NCBI GenBank assembly: GCA_026413225.1
Contig: CM048557.1
Span: 61,866,987-61,930,986, forward strand
Length of the DNA: 64,000 bases
Direction: 5' to 3'
Source: Otis tarda
Lineage: Eukaryota; Chordata; Aves; Otidiformes; Otididae
Positions 37,384-48,757 of this stretch are shown one piece after another (the first letter of the stretch is position 1; every line of letters begins with the position of its first letter). The position numbers and the translations under genes are program-made. Below the pieces are notes generated by a model. It did not search any database. It was not told where the DNA came from and saw nothing but the letters and a program-made list of their open reading frames with translations.

Positions 37384-37431
37384 CATGAAAGACATCTTGA
37401 TGTCTTTCTGATGCATGAAAGACATCTTGAT
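37384..37431. repeat. Short direct repeat containing a perfect inverted repeat
   Basis: CATGAAAGACATCTTGAT occurs at 37384-37401 and again at 37414-37431 (30-bp offset). In the first copy GAAAGACAT is followed after CTTG by its exact complement ATGTCTTTC, a 9-bp stem with a 4-base loop. No gene context; probably a replication-slippage product. Confidence 0.8.
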
Positions 37432-38876
37432 CCATCAGTAGGATAAACAGGACAGTGTTGTAAATGGAAGCTTACAAAAATCTGTAGGACTCAGATGATA
37501 CCTGCTGGTCATTTAGTGCCACAGGATCAAACCTTGAAGTACTGAGATTTCATTCTGTGCCTACTCAAGCAACACATCCATTGGCCTCAATGAAACTGAT
37601 ACATGGCATGCTACATCGCATTCATCTTGTAATTCAGACTGTGATGTGGGCTGAGATCAGCTTTCATTCCATCTTGTAAAATCACACACACAGTAATCAT
37701 GCCTGCATCCTTGTAAGACTCAATACTTTTAGAAAAAAATACGAGCATTTTGTAGATTAGCCATTAATTCCATTGATGGATACAGCAAATAGCATTAGGA
37801 CATCAGTGTTGTATAAAGTGAAGAACAAAGGCCAATAAGATATAGGCAGAAGTTTTACAGCTATAGCCTAAATATCACTTCCGGACCACAGAGCAATTGC
37901 TGGTGACATGCAGAAGACCATATATGACTCTCTTTGCTTTCACGCACTTTTTCATTCACATTTGGCAGAAAATACATCTAAAAAAAACCAAAAACAAACA
38001 GAAAAAAAAGATGCCAGGCTTCTTTCCTCCATATGGAGAATCTGAAAACAATTTTGGGTACTGGAAACACCATACAGAGATCATTTCAAAGTAGCTACCT
38101 CATTCCCTGTGACTTACCCCAAAAGCAACTGCTCTTCCTTGGGAGCGGTGTAGTAAACAAAATAAGAGCTCATAAGTATAGATGAAAGAGGTTGCCAACC
38201 CAACTCCTGCTCTGACTGTCTTTCTGATCTGTAGTAGCAGAAGGCACTGGTTACTGGTACTTATGGATACGTATTTATGCACATGCAGTGCTACTTAATG
38301 AGCATCTTTCTCTTTGTGTTCTCAAAAGGCACAGCTACCCCTGGCACCCTCTGGGGTATTGATCACCCAGACAGCATTGCCTGGCACATATGAATATGCC
38401 AGCATGGCAACAGCAACGTTTGGTCACAGTCACCAAGAAAGTCCCAGCATCTGCCCAGAGCACCATGTGAAAGCAGGCGAGCTCTCCTTGCTTCACAGAA
38501 AGTAAGGTAGCAAACCAAAAAAGTGACTTGCTCAGTCACAAAGCAAGTTGGCAGCAGAGCCAGCAATAAATACAACCCAGATGTCCCGGATTCCACCTCC
38601 TCCCTGCACCATGCTGCCTCTCTTAGCTCAGTGCTGGAAGGAAATGTTTTACATTTACTCATCCCTCCTTTTCCTTTGTCAATAGAAATTAAAGCAGGCA
38701 TCTGACTGCCTAAGCCTTGAATACTCCGATGGTTTCCAAGGCTTATACTGAAGTCAGCCAACATTTCTATTGAATCCAGCTCTAACGGACAACTAAAAGT
38801 TATTTCTTTGCCAACTAGCCTATCAGTGCAAAACTCATCTAAGTGCATACTACTTTTATATAGATATGCATTGTAT

Positions 38877-38896
38877 GTATGTATATATATATATAC
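38877..38896. repeat. TA microsatellite
   Basis: A short TATATA run with a preceding GTATGTAT variant. Unremarkable simple sequence. Confidence 0.85.
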
Positions 38897-39276
38897 TTCA
38901 TAACTGTGCAAAGAACCACTAATTACAGAAATACTATTTTTGCAACTCAGCCAAGCAGTGAATAGACTGATCTACTACTATTTAAAAAAAACCCAAAACT
39001 GCATCATGATTTTTGTAAATGTAGATTTAAAACAAGCCTCTGTACCTCTTCACTTCGTTGAAAGGTAGGAAGGTCTGCGGGATGGTTCTTGCATTGAACC
39101 CACTCAGGTCTGCTTAAAGACTGATGGCTAGTTAGCCTTAATTTTCCATTAATTTATTTTGTGAACAGAATGTCCAAATATTTAAAATTTGCTCATTAAG
39201 CTATTTGGGTGTCTGTGTGGAGGGCCACTTCCATATATTTTTCAAAAGCAATGTAAATCTCATTTCCATGGGAATA

Positions 39277-39362
39277 CATAGAATCATAGAATGGTTAGAG
39301 TTGGAAGGGACCTTCAAAGGTCATCTAGTCCAACCCCCCTGCAAGAGCAGGGACATCATGTC
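39277..39362 (-). mobile_element. CR1 LINE 3' fragment, short
   Basis: CATAGAATCATAGAATGG is the reversed CR1 tail, followed by GTTGGAAGGGACCTTCAAAG and CTAGTCCAACCCCCCTGCAA. Only about 85 bp is recognisable, so the insertion is strongly 5'-truncated. Confidence 0.92.
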
Positions 39363-41312
39363 CTGTCAGCAAAATATCCTTACTGTTGTCGGTCCAAGGT
39401 GAGCCCAGGTCTCTGAGCAGTTGAATACACTCTTACTTGCCTTTTTTTTCCACCCTTGAGGTGAATGCTACTCCATTTTTTCCTGCCTGTCATCATAAAA
39501 ATCCAGCTGGGAGATGTAGGTGTTGTGCTGCTGTTGCTGTCACTCCACTGCCAAGGTGTTGCTCCAGCTACCAAAGGGTACATCAGGGGAGCTGGACAGA
39601 AGTTAAAAACAAATGCAGCATTGCACATTTTATCCTTCTCTCCTCAGAATACCCGAGGGGAATGCGAATGGGAACGAAAAGTTTTGCAGCTGCAGGTTGC
39701 CTAAAATACTTAACTCCTCTTTGCAGACCTCCCTCATTTTTCTTGGCTAGAAAACAAATGTACGCAAGATTTCGCATTCAGGTCTCCAAGCAGAGGTCTC
39801 TGCCCCTCAGCGGGACAGCAGCAGGAGATCCCCCACACGGCACCATCGCAGGGCTCGTGCTCAGCCGTACTGTGTGCCTCCCCCACGAGCACTTTGCACA
39901 AACCCACATGCTGGATAACTGCATCCACGGCTTTGCTCCAGCCAACAGGGATTTATTACGACTGAGAATTTCTGCGATCTTCTAGACAATGAAACAAACC
40001 AAAACACAGCCCAAAAAAGCCTTCCTTCTTTCCCTGTAAAATTTTTTCCACTATTTCCGCATTACTGCCAGCTCCGTTTTGCTCGACTGGCTTGACACAA
40101 AGTTTGTAAGTCCTCCGAGGTGCATCCGGGTAGGTGGCTCTGTAGCACTTCCCACGGGGGGGACCTTAACCTGCCATCAGACTGCAGCAGCCATAAATGA
40201 CAAGAATAAGTCTTGACAAACATGGCAGGGCTGTGCCATTTTTGTGCAACAACAGCAAGTTTGACAGATTTGAGTCTGCCTTTACGCCAGAGACATTTGC
40301 AAAGTCTCTGCAAAGCAGGAAATTCTCTCTCCTCTGCCTCAGAGCTGCTGCAGCCAGGTTAAGGACATTGCTCCTGGCTGCAATTTGTCAGTGCCAATTT
40401 AGCAAGTCCCAGCTCCCTTCCCTGGAGCGCGCAGGCTCTGGCTGGCCTCGCACGTAGTTCCAAGTGCGTCCAAGAGCCAAAACCTTATCACAGTCCATCT
40501 CTGCCTCCTCGCAAGAAGAGAGTTAGTGGAGGAGTTAGCGTGGTCTGTTTGTGCTGGTGTGACAGCCAGCTCCTGTTTTGGATTAGAGGCTGATAGTTTT
40601 CCCTCCCTCTCCATCCCTTATCAGGCATTTAAAGGAGAAGCATTTATGGGAAGGAGAAAATGCTCATGGCTTTTTATATCTTTTTTGCTCTCCCTTTACT
40701 CTGGTGCAAATGAAAGCCCTAGGCCCAGGCTCATGGCTTCTATCTGCACGTGCTGCCCAGGAACCTGACTTTCATCAGCCCAGGCCATGAAATGACAGCC
40801 TGATAGTGGAGAGGTGTTTGTGCAGCACCTGAATTTACCTGCAGCTCCCCACACAGAGGACTGCTGGCAGAAGACCAGTTTTCAATGCATGTCACAACGT
40901 GGGAGAGCATTGCAAAAGTGCTGCTGCCCTATCACACGCAGGGTGGAGATCTGCTGAACTCCAACCCTCATTTTTCAAAGCAGGGCAGAGACTGAACATG
41001 AACCAGCAATGAACCCCAAACACAATGGAGTGCAAATAAATTAATAAAACACAGCTGAGAATGGCAGGGGCAGCGATCAGCAGAAACACCCCAGATGCAC
41101 TGACTGCTGCGAGGGATGCTGTGCGTTTCGCTGCTTACGCAGCGCCAATTCGCTTCGCCAATGCAGCTTTGCGGCACCTGGGCCTGACGCAATACCTACA
41201 AGGTGTTTTCCCTGGGCTGGAAAAGCTGTAGTGGCCCACGGAGGCAAGGAAGGGGTTTTGCTGCGTGGAGTTGTCACACCCACAGTGGTTTTCACTATTT
41301 TGTGAAAATGGA

Positions 41313-41328
41313 TGTGTGTGTGTGTGTG
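41313..41328. repeat. GT microsatellite
   Basis: About eight TG units. Ordinary simple sequence. Confidence 0.85.
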
Positions 41329-44300
41329 GCCTTGCTGGCTACTATCTCAGTACCCCTGAGAAATAATCCAAAATCATTGGTTTTCTTTCCTTGCCATTTG
41401 CTTCTGTCCCTGCTCCAGGGTCATCTTTGACTCCACTGCATCACGACGGTTTGCAGGCACCTTTAGGCAGTCTTGCCAAGGCTCTGGACTTTGGCAGTGG
41501 GGTGTGCTATAGGAATTTAAACTTTTCTTTATTAAAAAAAACTCTAGAAACTGAAAACAGGAAATCAGGTGTTTTCCACAGGTTTTCCTACCCAAGCCTT
41601 GCCATCAGCTTTGGTCCACATCCAACAAGTTAATCCAACTCAGTTACTGCAACCTCTGTTTCAGATCACCTTGCATCCCTCCTGTGATGAGTGCCCTGAG
41701 TGCCCCTGCCAGCATCGTGCTGCCGGGCTGAGCACCATTTGCCTGTATGCAAACTCCCAACCTGCTCAACCATCAACCCATCTGCTCTGCCATCTGCCCG
41801 CCACAGCCCTCCACGCTGCTGCGCTGTGCAGTTGTCTCCCGGGCCATGGTCCTATGCTGGAAGAGAGGGATTGCATCATTTTTTAAATCAAGAGAGGGAG
41901 ATATTTCTGCATTTGTATGACAGCGTGCTCCAAACCCGTAGGTTGACTGGGACATCATCTTGCCAGGCACTGCCTGGATGCACAGTAAATGCTGCTGACA
42001 CATGCAGCTATGGGTGCTGGCTCTGAAGTGACAAAATACTGCTGCCCTCCAAACAACATTTGTGCTACCCCTACCTACAGCCACTGAGATCCTGCCACTC
42101 TGGGACGCTTATTTTCCAATACTCTCTGAGCAGCCTGGCTGAATACGCATACCCTGTGCATCCACGTACCCACACACGGTCCCAGTCCTGCAGTGCTCAT
42201 CAGCAGCGGAAGGGAAACGATGGTCCAGGTCTCCAGGAGGAGCCCCGTGGACTAGAGCTGGCCACGTGGTCTGGATGTGAGCAGTTCTGCAGGGCCAGGA
42301 CTGTTTATCCACAGTAGCAAAGCAGAAGAAGGGAGAAAGGGAGAGAAGGAGGGGGAAGCAGAGGGCAGAGCTCCTAGGAAAATGTGCTATGGACAGTTTG
42401 CGTGGGTTCCTCGGAGACTCCTGACAGCTGCTGTGATCTCCTCACCATGAGACCCAGGGATGATTTGTTGTCACATGCACTGAGCACCCTGTTTTCTTTT
42501 GAAGAAACAAGCTGGTGTTATTTACGAGAGATTATATTCATTCTTGAGCTTATCTGCAAATGCTAGGCTTATTCTCTACGCTTTAAGGTTTATTTAGAAT
42601 AAATAAGGTTTATATTTTGGTTGCTGAAGCATGCAATGTATACATTACAATTATGTAATTAATGCCCTAATCTCTGTGATGAGCTTTCCTGGCATAACCC
42701 AGAAGAGTTTTCCAAAAGCTTCTTTTTAATCTCTGCGGAAGGATGATTTTAAAAAGAAAAATATGATTTCTCCTGCTATCTCTATCCAAACCATTTCATT
42801 CACAGATTCCTGTTAGACTGACTGAAGCAGTTGTTAAATCCACTGTGGACATAGAATCCAAACAGAGATGTAAGATCACAGTGCCATTACTAAATGTATT
42901 CCTTTCATAACAATTCTGTGGGGGTCCTGTCTCCATCCAACTCTGTAAATCACATAAATGTCCCCTTATAAATGCCTCTGTGTGAAACACCTTTCAAAAG
43001 CCTGTTTTACACCAGTTACATAGGCAATAATTTTCTAGTCCAACACATGACCCAAAAGAAGAGACTGATAACAGAGCCTAAGAACATATTACCCCTCTTG
43101 ACCACTCTGGCACTGCTCATAGGAAGCCTAATTAATAAGTTAGCATCACAACTGCACACATCATTTCCCTTTGTAGCCATGAGTACAAATGCCACATGTA
43201 GTCATTCTCATGTGAAAATGCCCATTTTGCCTTCAAAATGGGCTCTCACTAACTGGTTACTTTAATTAGGCACCGAGTTGTCCAAGCTATTTGTTGTGCA
43301 AATCTTTTTTTTTTTCTAATAATCAAGCTCATTATGTGAAAAAGTCAACCTTAAGGAGTGTGAGGACACAGTTCATATAAAAATCAATGCAACCTTTCAC
43401 TAAAACATAAATCAGATCAACTCTGACATATATGAAAATATTTGGGGAATGCTTAATGACATTTTTGTGTTCTTGTAAATTATTTGCGTTCAGTTGATTT
43501 TAGAAGCAGCGATAGAGAAAGCTCAGCTCACACTAGGAAATATCAGCAATCAAAACCACTAGCTTTCTCATGGTAGTTTCACAGATCTTCGTCTCATATA
43601 CCTTCCAATAAACCCCCACACACTTCGAACAACAACAAAAAAAAAACAACAACCCAACCTTTGGGATGTTTATCTGATCTGAGGGAGAACCTTTGAGGTT
43701 CACCAAAAGGTGATTTCTAACTATTTTTCAAAATAACAATGCCTAATCCCACTTGGACATTTCACCCCTTCAGAATATAATGCAAACATCAGTTAAAGCA
43801 CTTCTTGCTGTGTAGAAAAGTTATTATCCCATTTACCACCAAACACTGATTTTTGCTCCTGTATGCATGTCCTTTGAGTTTCTTCTTCATGCTAAAATTT
43901 CCACTTTGGAATTCAGCCCTCCAAATAATTGTTCTAAGACTGGATCTTCAGATTAAAATGAGAATGACATGGGGCAAGGAGAAGAAAAATTCCTGCCTGT
44001 ACTTATTTTGAGGGAAAAGCAGCATTGTGCCTAGCTGACAGTCAAAGGGCTGCGTGCTGGGGCAAGCCACACGGTAAGTAAAGGAGGAGGTGACCTGTGG
44101 AAAGCTGAATGACATGAGTCTTCTACGGTTGGTACGGAGTATGGGATACTTAGGAAAAATAGGGATGGTTGGACTAATAAAATGTATGAGCTTTCAGAAC
44201 TCACTGCAAAGTGGAATATTTTATATCTATAGTAGTCTATTAGACCATTTAGCTAGGACATGTAGAAATTGGAAGAAATACCTGCAACTTGAAACCTTTG

Positions 44301-47300
44301 CTTTTCAGGGCTGGTTGAGTCCACAAACATACCACTCTTCAAGGGGGGAGAGCTGGGAGGCCAGTGGGCAGGTAGAAAGGTATTTAAAATCAGATGGCTG
44401 CTCAGATAACAGCTGCTCCCCTGACTCTGCAAATGTCAGGCACGGCTCTCCGCTATCAAAATCAAGTGGTGTTTGTTCTCTTAACTACAGAGAAGAAATA
44501 ACATTTGCCCAACAGTGAAGAAAAGTTACTATGTCTTTGGAGTCTCCAGCATTTATCAGCAGGCTTGGAAATAATATAAACCTTATCTCCTTGTTTGTGT
44601 TTTTGAAAAACAGACAACTTTGCCCTCTGAAGACACTGCTATCTTTATTGGGTAGACGAAGTGGGCTCGGTGCCTGCTCTTCCTCAGGCGCTCGCATTCC
44701 TGCTCCATGGAATTTTGCTGGGATTTGGGCTGTTACCATGGCCTGGGACTTCTCCCTGCAGAGCTGCTGTCCCTGTCCCATGGGAGCAGATCGTCCTCTA
44801 TCAGTTACCTTGGCTTATTTATTAGTTACATCCCATAATAACCTTAACATATTTTGAATTGTTCCAGCCACTCTGGACTACACCTTTGGTCAGGTTTGGA
44901 TGGTGAACTAAGGGGTTCCCCTTCTCTGGTAGAAAACTGTAGACCCATTCTCTGCAACAATTCAGAGGTTACTTCCAGATATTTGGCTACCTATAGCCTC
45001 CTTTCAGGAAGTAAACACGTTGGTAGGAAGTATTTAGTATGTGAAAGGTCCTCTCCTAGCCTGAAGTTTTGTTTTCCAACAGAAAATAATGAATTCCAGC
45101 TTTGACTGTAAAATCCAGAGTAAGATGAGCAAAAGCATGCATTTAGCAAGTTTCCTGAGGTGCAGCCATAATCCTCCCACACCAGGGCTAAGCGCAGCTG
45201 CAGTCATCCAAAGGACCTTTCTTGCCACAAGAACGTTGTCTTGATTTTTGTCGCATGTGGAGAGATGGCAGCCTAATCTTGGTAGGGTTTAATCTTCGCT
45301 CCGTCAGGAGCTGAATCCCCTATGTCGCTCGGTGCTGCCCCACCACTTGGCTTTGGAGGGAAAAGCCTGCTAGGCAGATTGGAAGTTACAGCTAAGGGAA
45401 GCAGGAAAGGCAGTAGTTGTTAGTGATGTTGTCAGGAAAACAGTTTTTTAGTGCACTAGGGCTCAGGGACGTGGCAAACTGCCTGAAAGCAAAAGCTCGC
45501 CCTTGCTCGACCTGCCTGTGCCGGTGCGGAGGGCCAGGTCCCCTCCTCGCTCAGAGCAGGGCTAATGTTGAGGCCTTTCGCAGTCTTACTGGTTTGGATT
45601 GAACCTGCAACATGAAGCCCGTAAACACAGTGAGGTGTTTTTCCAGAGGTGGGAACCCTGATTTTTTCAGTGCATGCTTTGCTGCTCCCTGATGTGAAGG
45701 ACATTATGAAATGCAAAAATAGCTAGATGTAAAAAATAGATTAAATCTATTTACTCAAATATTTACTCAGAATATAAGCTGGTAATGTTCACACATTTCA
45801 AATACACTGCCTTATATTCTGATTATTTAGGTCTCCTGATATGAGGAATCCTGGAAAAAAATCTTACTTAAATCCCTCAGCGTTTTACTCTTGCATAGGA
45901 TGAACTTACTTATTTGCCCTAGTAGAAAACTTGAGGAAAAAAAACCCAGCCCAAAGCTCTATGCATCTTTAGAGATTCAAACCAAGGGAATATACATTCC
46001 TGTGGCTTCATACAAGACATGGTATTTCAGTAAGACCCCAATGCTGTACGTCCTACTCCCACCACTCACACTGACAACGCTAAGTAAAGAGCCTGTGAAG
46101 TTCCTGGCGTGGCTTCCCGGAGAAGGGTGCCTCCAAGCACGGCCTCTTCACACCAAGCACGGGGCGCTGAACCCACTGAAGTCAACAGGAGGTTAACTCA
46201 GATCATAGCTATTCCCCAGACCATGCATTACAGACCGTTGGATTTTGTTTCAGTGATGAGCTTCAAGTACAGCCAAAAGTGAATATAGGCACGTTAACCT
46301 CATCATCGTGAATACAGATTGAGCGTCCAAGACAATTAAAAGCAGAAAATACGTGCCATCTCCAAGCCCCTGGCGAATCAGCACTACAAGTTACCACTGC
46401 CCCGTTCAACTGAAAAGACCTGAACACCCGCAGCAGCAGAGGTTGGAAGGCAGCCACCCTCAATGGATTGCTTACGAGCACTGAGTAGAGTCAAACCGAC
46501 TTCAGTCGGAGATTTACACAAGCCTCGTAATCTAATAGTAGAGTTTACTTTACGAGAGTGCCACACCAAAGATAGTAAAATGCAATTTTAGCTAACAAAT
46601 CTGCGTGCTTCCAAAGAAAAGCTACAGCCATCATGGAACATGTCAGCACTGCAGAGAGCCTGGTGCAGATTTATAGTTTTCAGTTTATTGCTGAAGAGTT
46701 ATTGTTAACTCCATTGTTATAGAGTTACTGCAATTAAAAGTTCCAGCCACACTTATCGTTTTTAAACAAAGCGAATAAAACCCTATAAATTCTGAGGCGT
46801 GATATGTTTTCCTGTGCTGTTAAACATCTGAAACTTTTTCATGATGGATTTTTGACCTATGTTAGGATAGATTTTGGAGGTAAAGTGGCTGGCGTAAACT
46901 GCTCTTCCTCTAATTTTCTTGGCTTTGCAAAATTCCTTATAGTTTTTCTTCATTATAGTAAGAGATATAGCAAGGCAATACTTGAAAATCTTCCCTTGTG
47001 CATGCAACAGGTGACTGTAAGGAAAGTTCTGTATCACTTAAGAGTCACCTTCCAACTTTATGTGTTTCTTCTTTCATAAATTATAAAGAAGAATGGTTAT
47101 CTTTGTTCTATGGGGGTAGACTTTTGGTGTTTTCTCGTGTAATGTTTTTTCTCTTTTCTATCAAAGTTTTAAGAACATGTAATTTTCATTCTTTCTATAG
47201 GTGGCTACAGATACAAATCCTACTTCCAATCACCGTATTCATGTATTCAGGAACATGCTAAGGTACATGGATGGGTCAAAGAACCTAGACAGGTGGGCAG

Positions 47301-47467
47301 GAAAATTTCCTAGTGCTTTGTGAACTAGCCTCAGCAGCCTTGCAGTGAATACATACAGGATCCCACTTCTACTGCCAGGGTTATGGATCTGTATTTTAAA
47401 TGCGTCAGGGTTAATCTTAGTCTCAAATACCAACAACATACAGAGATCCTAGTGCCAAGTCAGTATA

Positions 47468-47487
47468 TTATTATATATATATATATT
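47468..47487. repeat. TA microsatellite
   Basis: A run of about eight TA units in an AT-rich neighbourhood. Ordinary simple sequence. Confidence 0.85.
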
Positions 47488-48281
47488 GCAAATGGTATCT
47501 CTTGAGATAGAATATCCACACAAATAGAATTCCTCTTGAGAAGCACAGATACTATAAAAATCCAAACATATCTATGGGGAAAACAACCAAAAACTCATAT
47601 CAATCAGAAACCAACTTTACTGTAAGTAAATTGCGATTTGCACCTTCCAAAGAGGTGCAGCCTCATTTCATTGCAACAACTGGGGCTGGCTGTTGGTACT
47701 ACAAAAGAGTTTCACTGTCGTCGAGATTGTATGATGGGTTAAGTATACAGACGGAGGAAGTAAGAAAAACAGCGTGCATGATCTGGAATAGAGATTACTG
47801 AATGGAGGGGTGTGTAAAGGACCAAGAACCAACATCCCTCTGAAAGCTTTGGGAGCCTTAGTGCACAAGCCTGAAACCCTTGCATTAAAAATTAGATGAG
47901 AAACTTTTTAGCAGGCTGAACACATTAGTTCATTTCTGATCTTACTTCTTCCTACTCACAAGAAAGAGACAAAGCTTTACGCCAGGTGGGATGCACCTTG
48001 GCTGAAGTTCTGGCCATACTTTTCCCCAGCTGTATTGCATAGCCTGCAGCGTCTTCAGGTTTCGCTTATCAAGTACAGCAGCTGGGAACATTATGTCTTT
48101 TATGATCAGAATGTCCAGTTTCTGTATCAAAGGACACGAAACACAAACGCTCACATCTCTTTGCAATTTTAAAAGCTCATCATCTACTGCAAACTTGTGC
48201 AATTTGCATGAGAGACAAAAAAGAAAGAAAAAGAGGGGGAGAGAGAGAGGGGGGTTTGTTTTAAAAAAAAAAACAACTTAC

Positions 48282-48757
48282 CAAAAATAACTGAAGTTCT
48301 CTAAAGTTGCCCTGAAGTTGAAATAGCCCAGAACACCAGTGCAGAGCCTGCCTTAAACACTCTCTCTTTCTCACTCCCCCTCTCTCTCCAGCAATTGGAA
48401 GGAGGGCTGTGCAGAAATTCAGCAAACAATTTTCCTTCTATGTCGACCGGGGCGTTCCTCTACGGGCAGAAAGGGGATGGCTAAGCCTGGGTGAGGCTTG
48501 TTGCTATCCCCGAGCCGAAGAGCGCTGTTGCAGATTACACAGCCGGTGAAATCCAATCCCTTTCTCTACTACGGCAACAGCTGTACAGCTTCAGCTGAGG
48601 CGGGAGCAGGGGACAGAGCCTGGGCGTGTTGCTGGTCAGGCTTTCCATGCCGGGGGACGCGGAGGGACGGGGGTACAGGGGTTTCCGTCAGCTCCGTGTC
48701 TTCTCCCCGCTGACTGCCTACAGCTACAGGCACGAGCGTACACAGGGTGGAGATACG
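48282..48757 (-). promoter_or_regulatory. Candidate CpG-island promoter and non-coding first exon of AHNAK2
   Basis: By eye, 48444-48757 holds about 21 CpG dinucleotides in about 314 bp, while the surrounding tens of kilobases are CpG-poor; this is close to the number expected from its base content, as in unmethylated promoters. On the minus strand downstream of it there is a strong donor, TTTTTG|gtaagttg, with the exon side ending at 48282. GA/CT-rich sequence lies at about 48359-48391 between the two. A transcript leaving at this donor would be non-coding at its end: in the frame that would continue into the 21276 exon it meets a stop and has no ATG, so a further coding exon must lie between. 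Position and strand suit AHNAK2. No TSS evidence can be read from sequence. Confidence 0.35.

Larger units (their letters stand above)
33931..39276. other. No gene recognised
   Basis: 5.3 kb without a supportable exon. It holds a small direct duplication with a hairpin at 37384-37431 (see findings) and a TA microsatellite at about 38877-38896. A six-residue chance-like match to the AHNAK2 N-terminus near 38445-38470 was considered and rejected. Confidence 0.5.
39363..48281. other. No gene recognised
   Basis: 8.9 kb without a supportable exon. There is a GT microsatellite at about 41313-41328, a TA microsatellite at about 47468-47487, and A/G-rich simple sequence at about 48213-48256. Several ORFs of 80-180 codons lack motifs, codon bias or plausible splicing. 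If the CpG-rich stretch to the right is the AHNAK2 promoter, this is part of its first intron. Confidence 0.5.

Noticed and set aside
38430..38475. Minus-strand CFHMVL, identical to six residues I recall from the human AHNAK2 first coding exon, on the right strand and side
   Set aside because: No initiator Met stands before it, the residues around it do not match, and no donor in phase 1 follows. A six-residue match somewhere in 43 kb is possible by chance. A conserved alignment or junction reads would be needed.
38363..38911. 182-codon minus ORF
   Set aside because: No motif, no splice or codon-use support, and composition like the surrounding non-coding DNA.
39437..39985. 182-codon plus ORF
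   Set aside because: No recognisable domain. Length is within chance for this moderately GC-rich patch.
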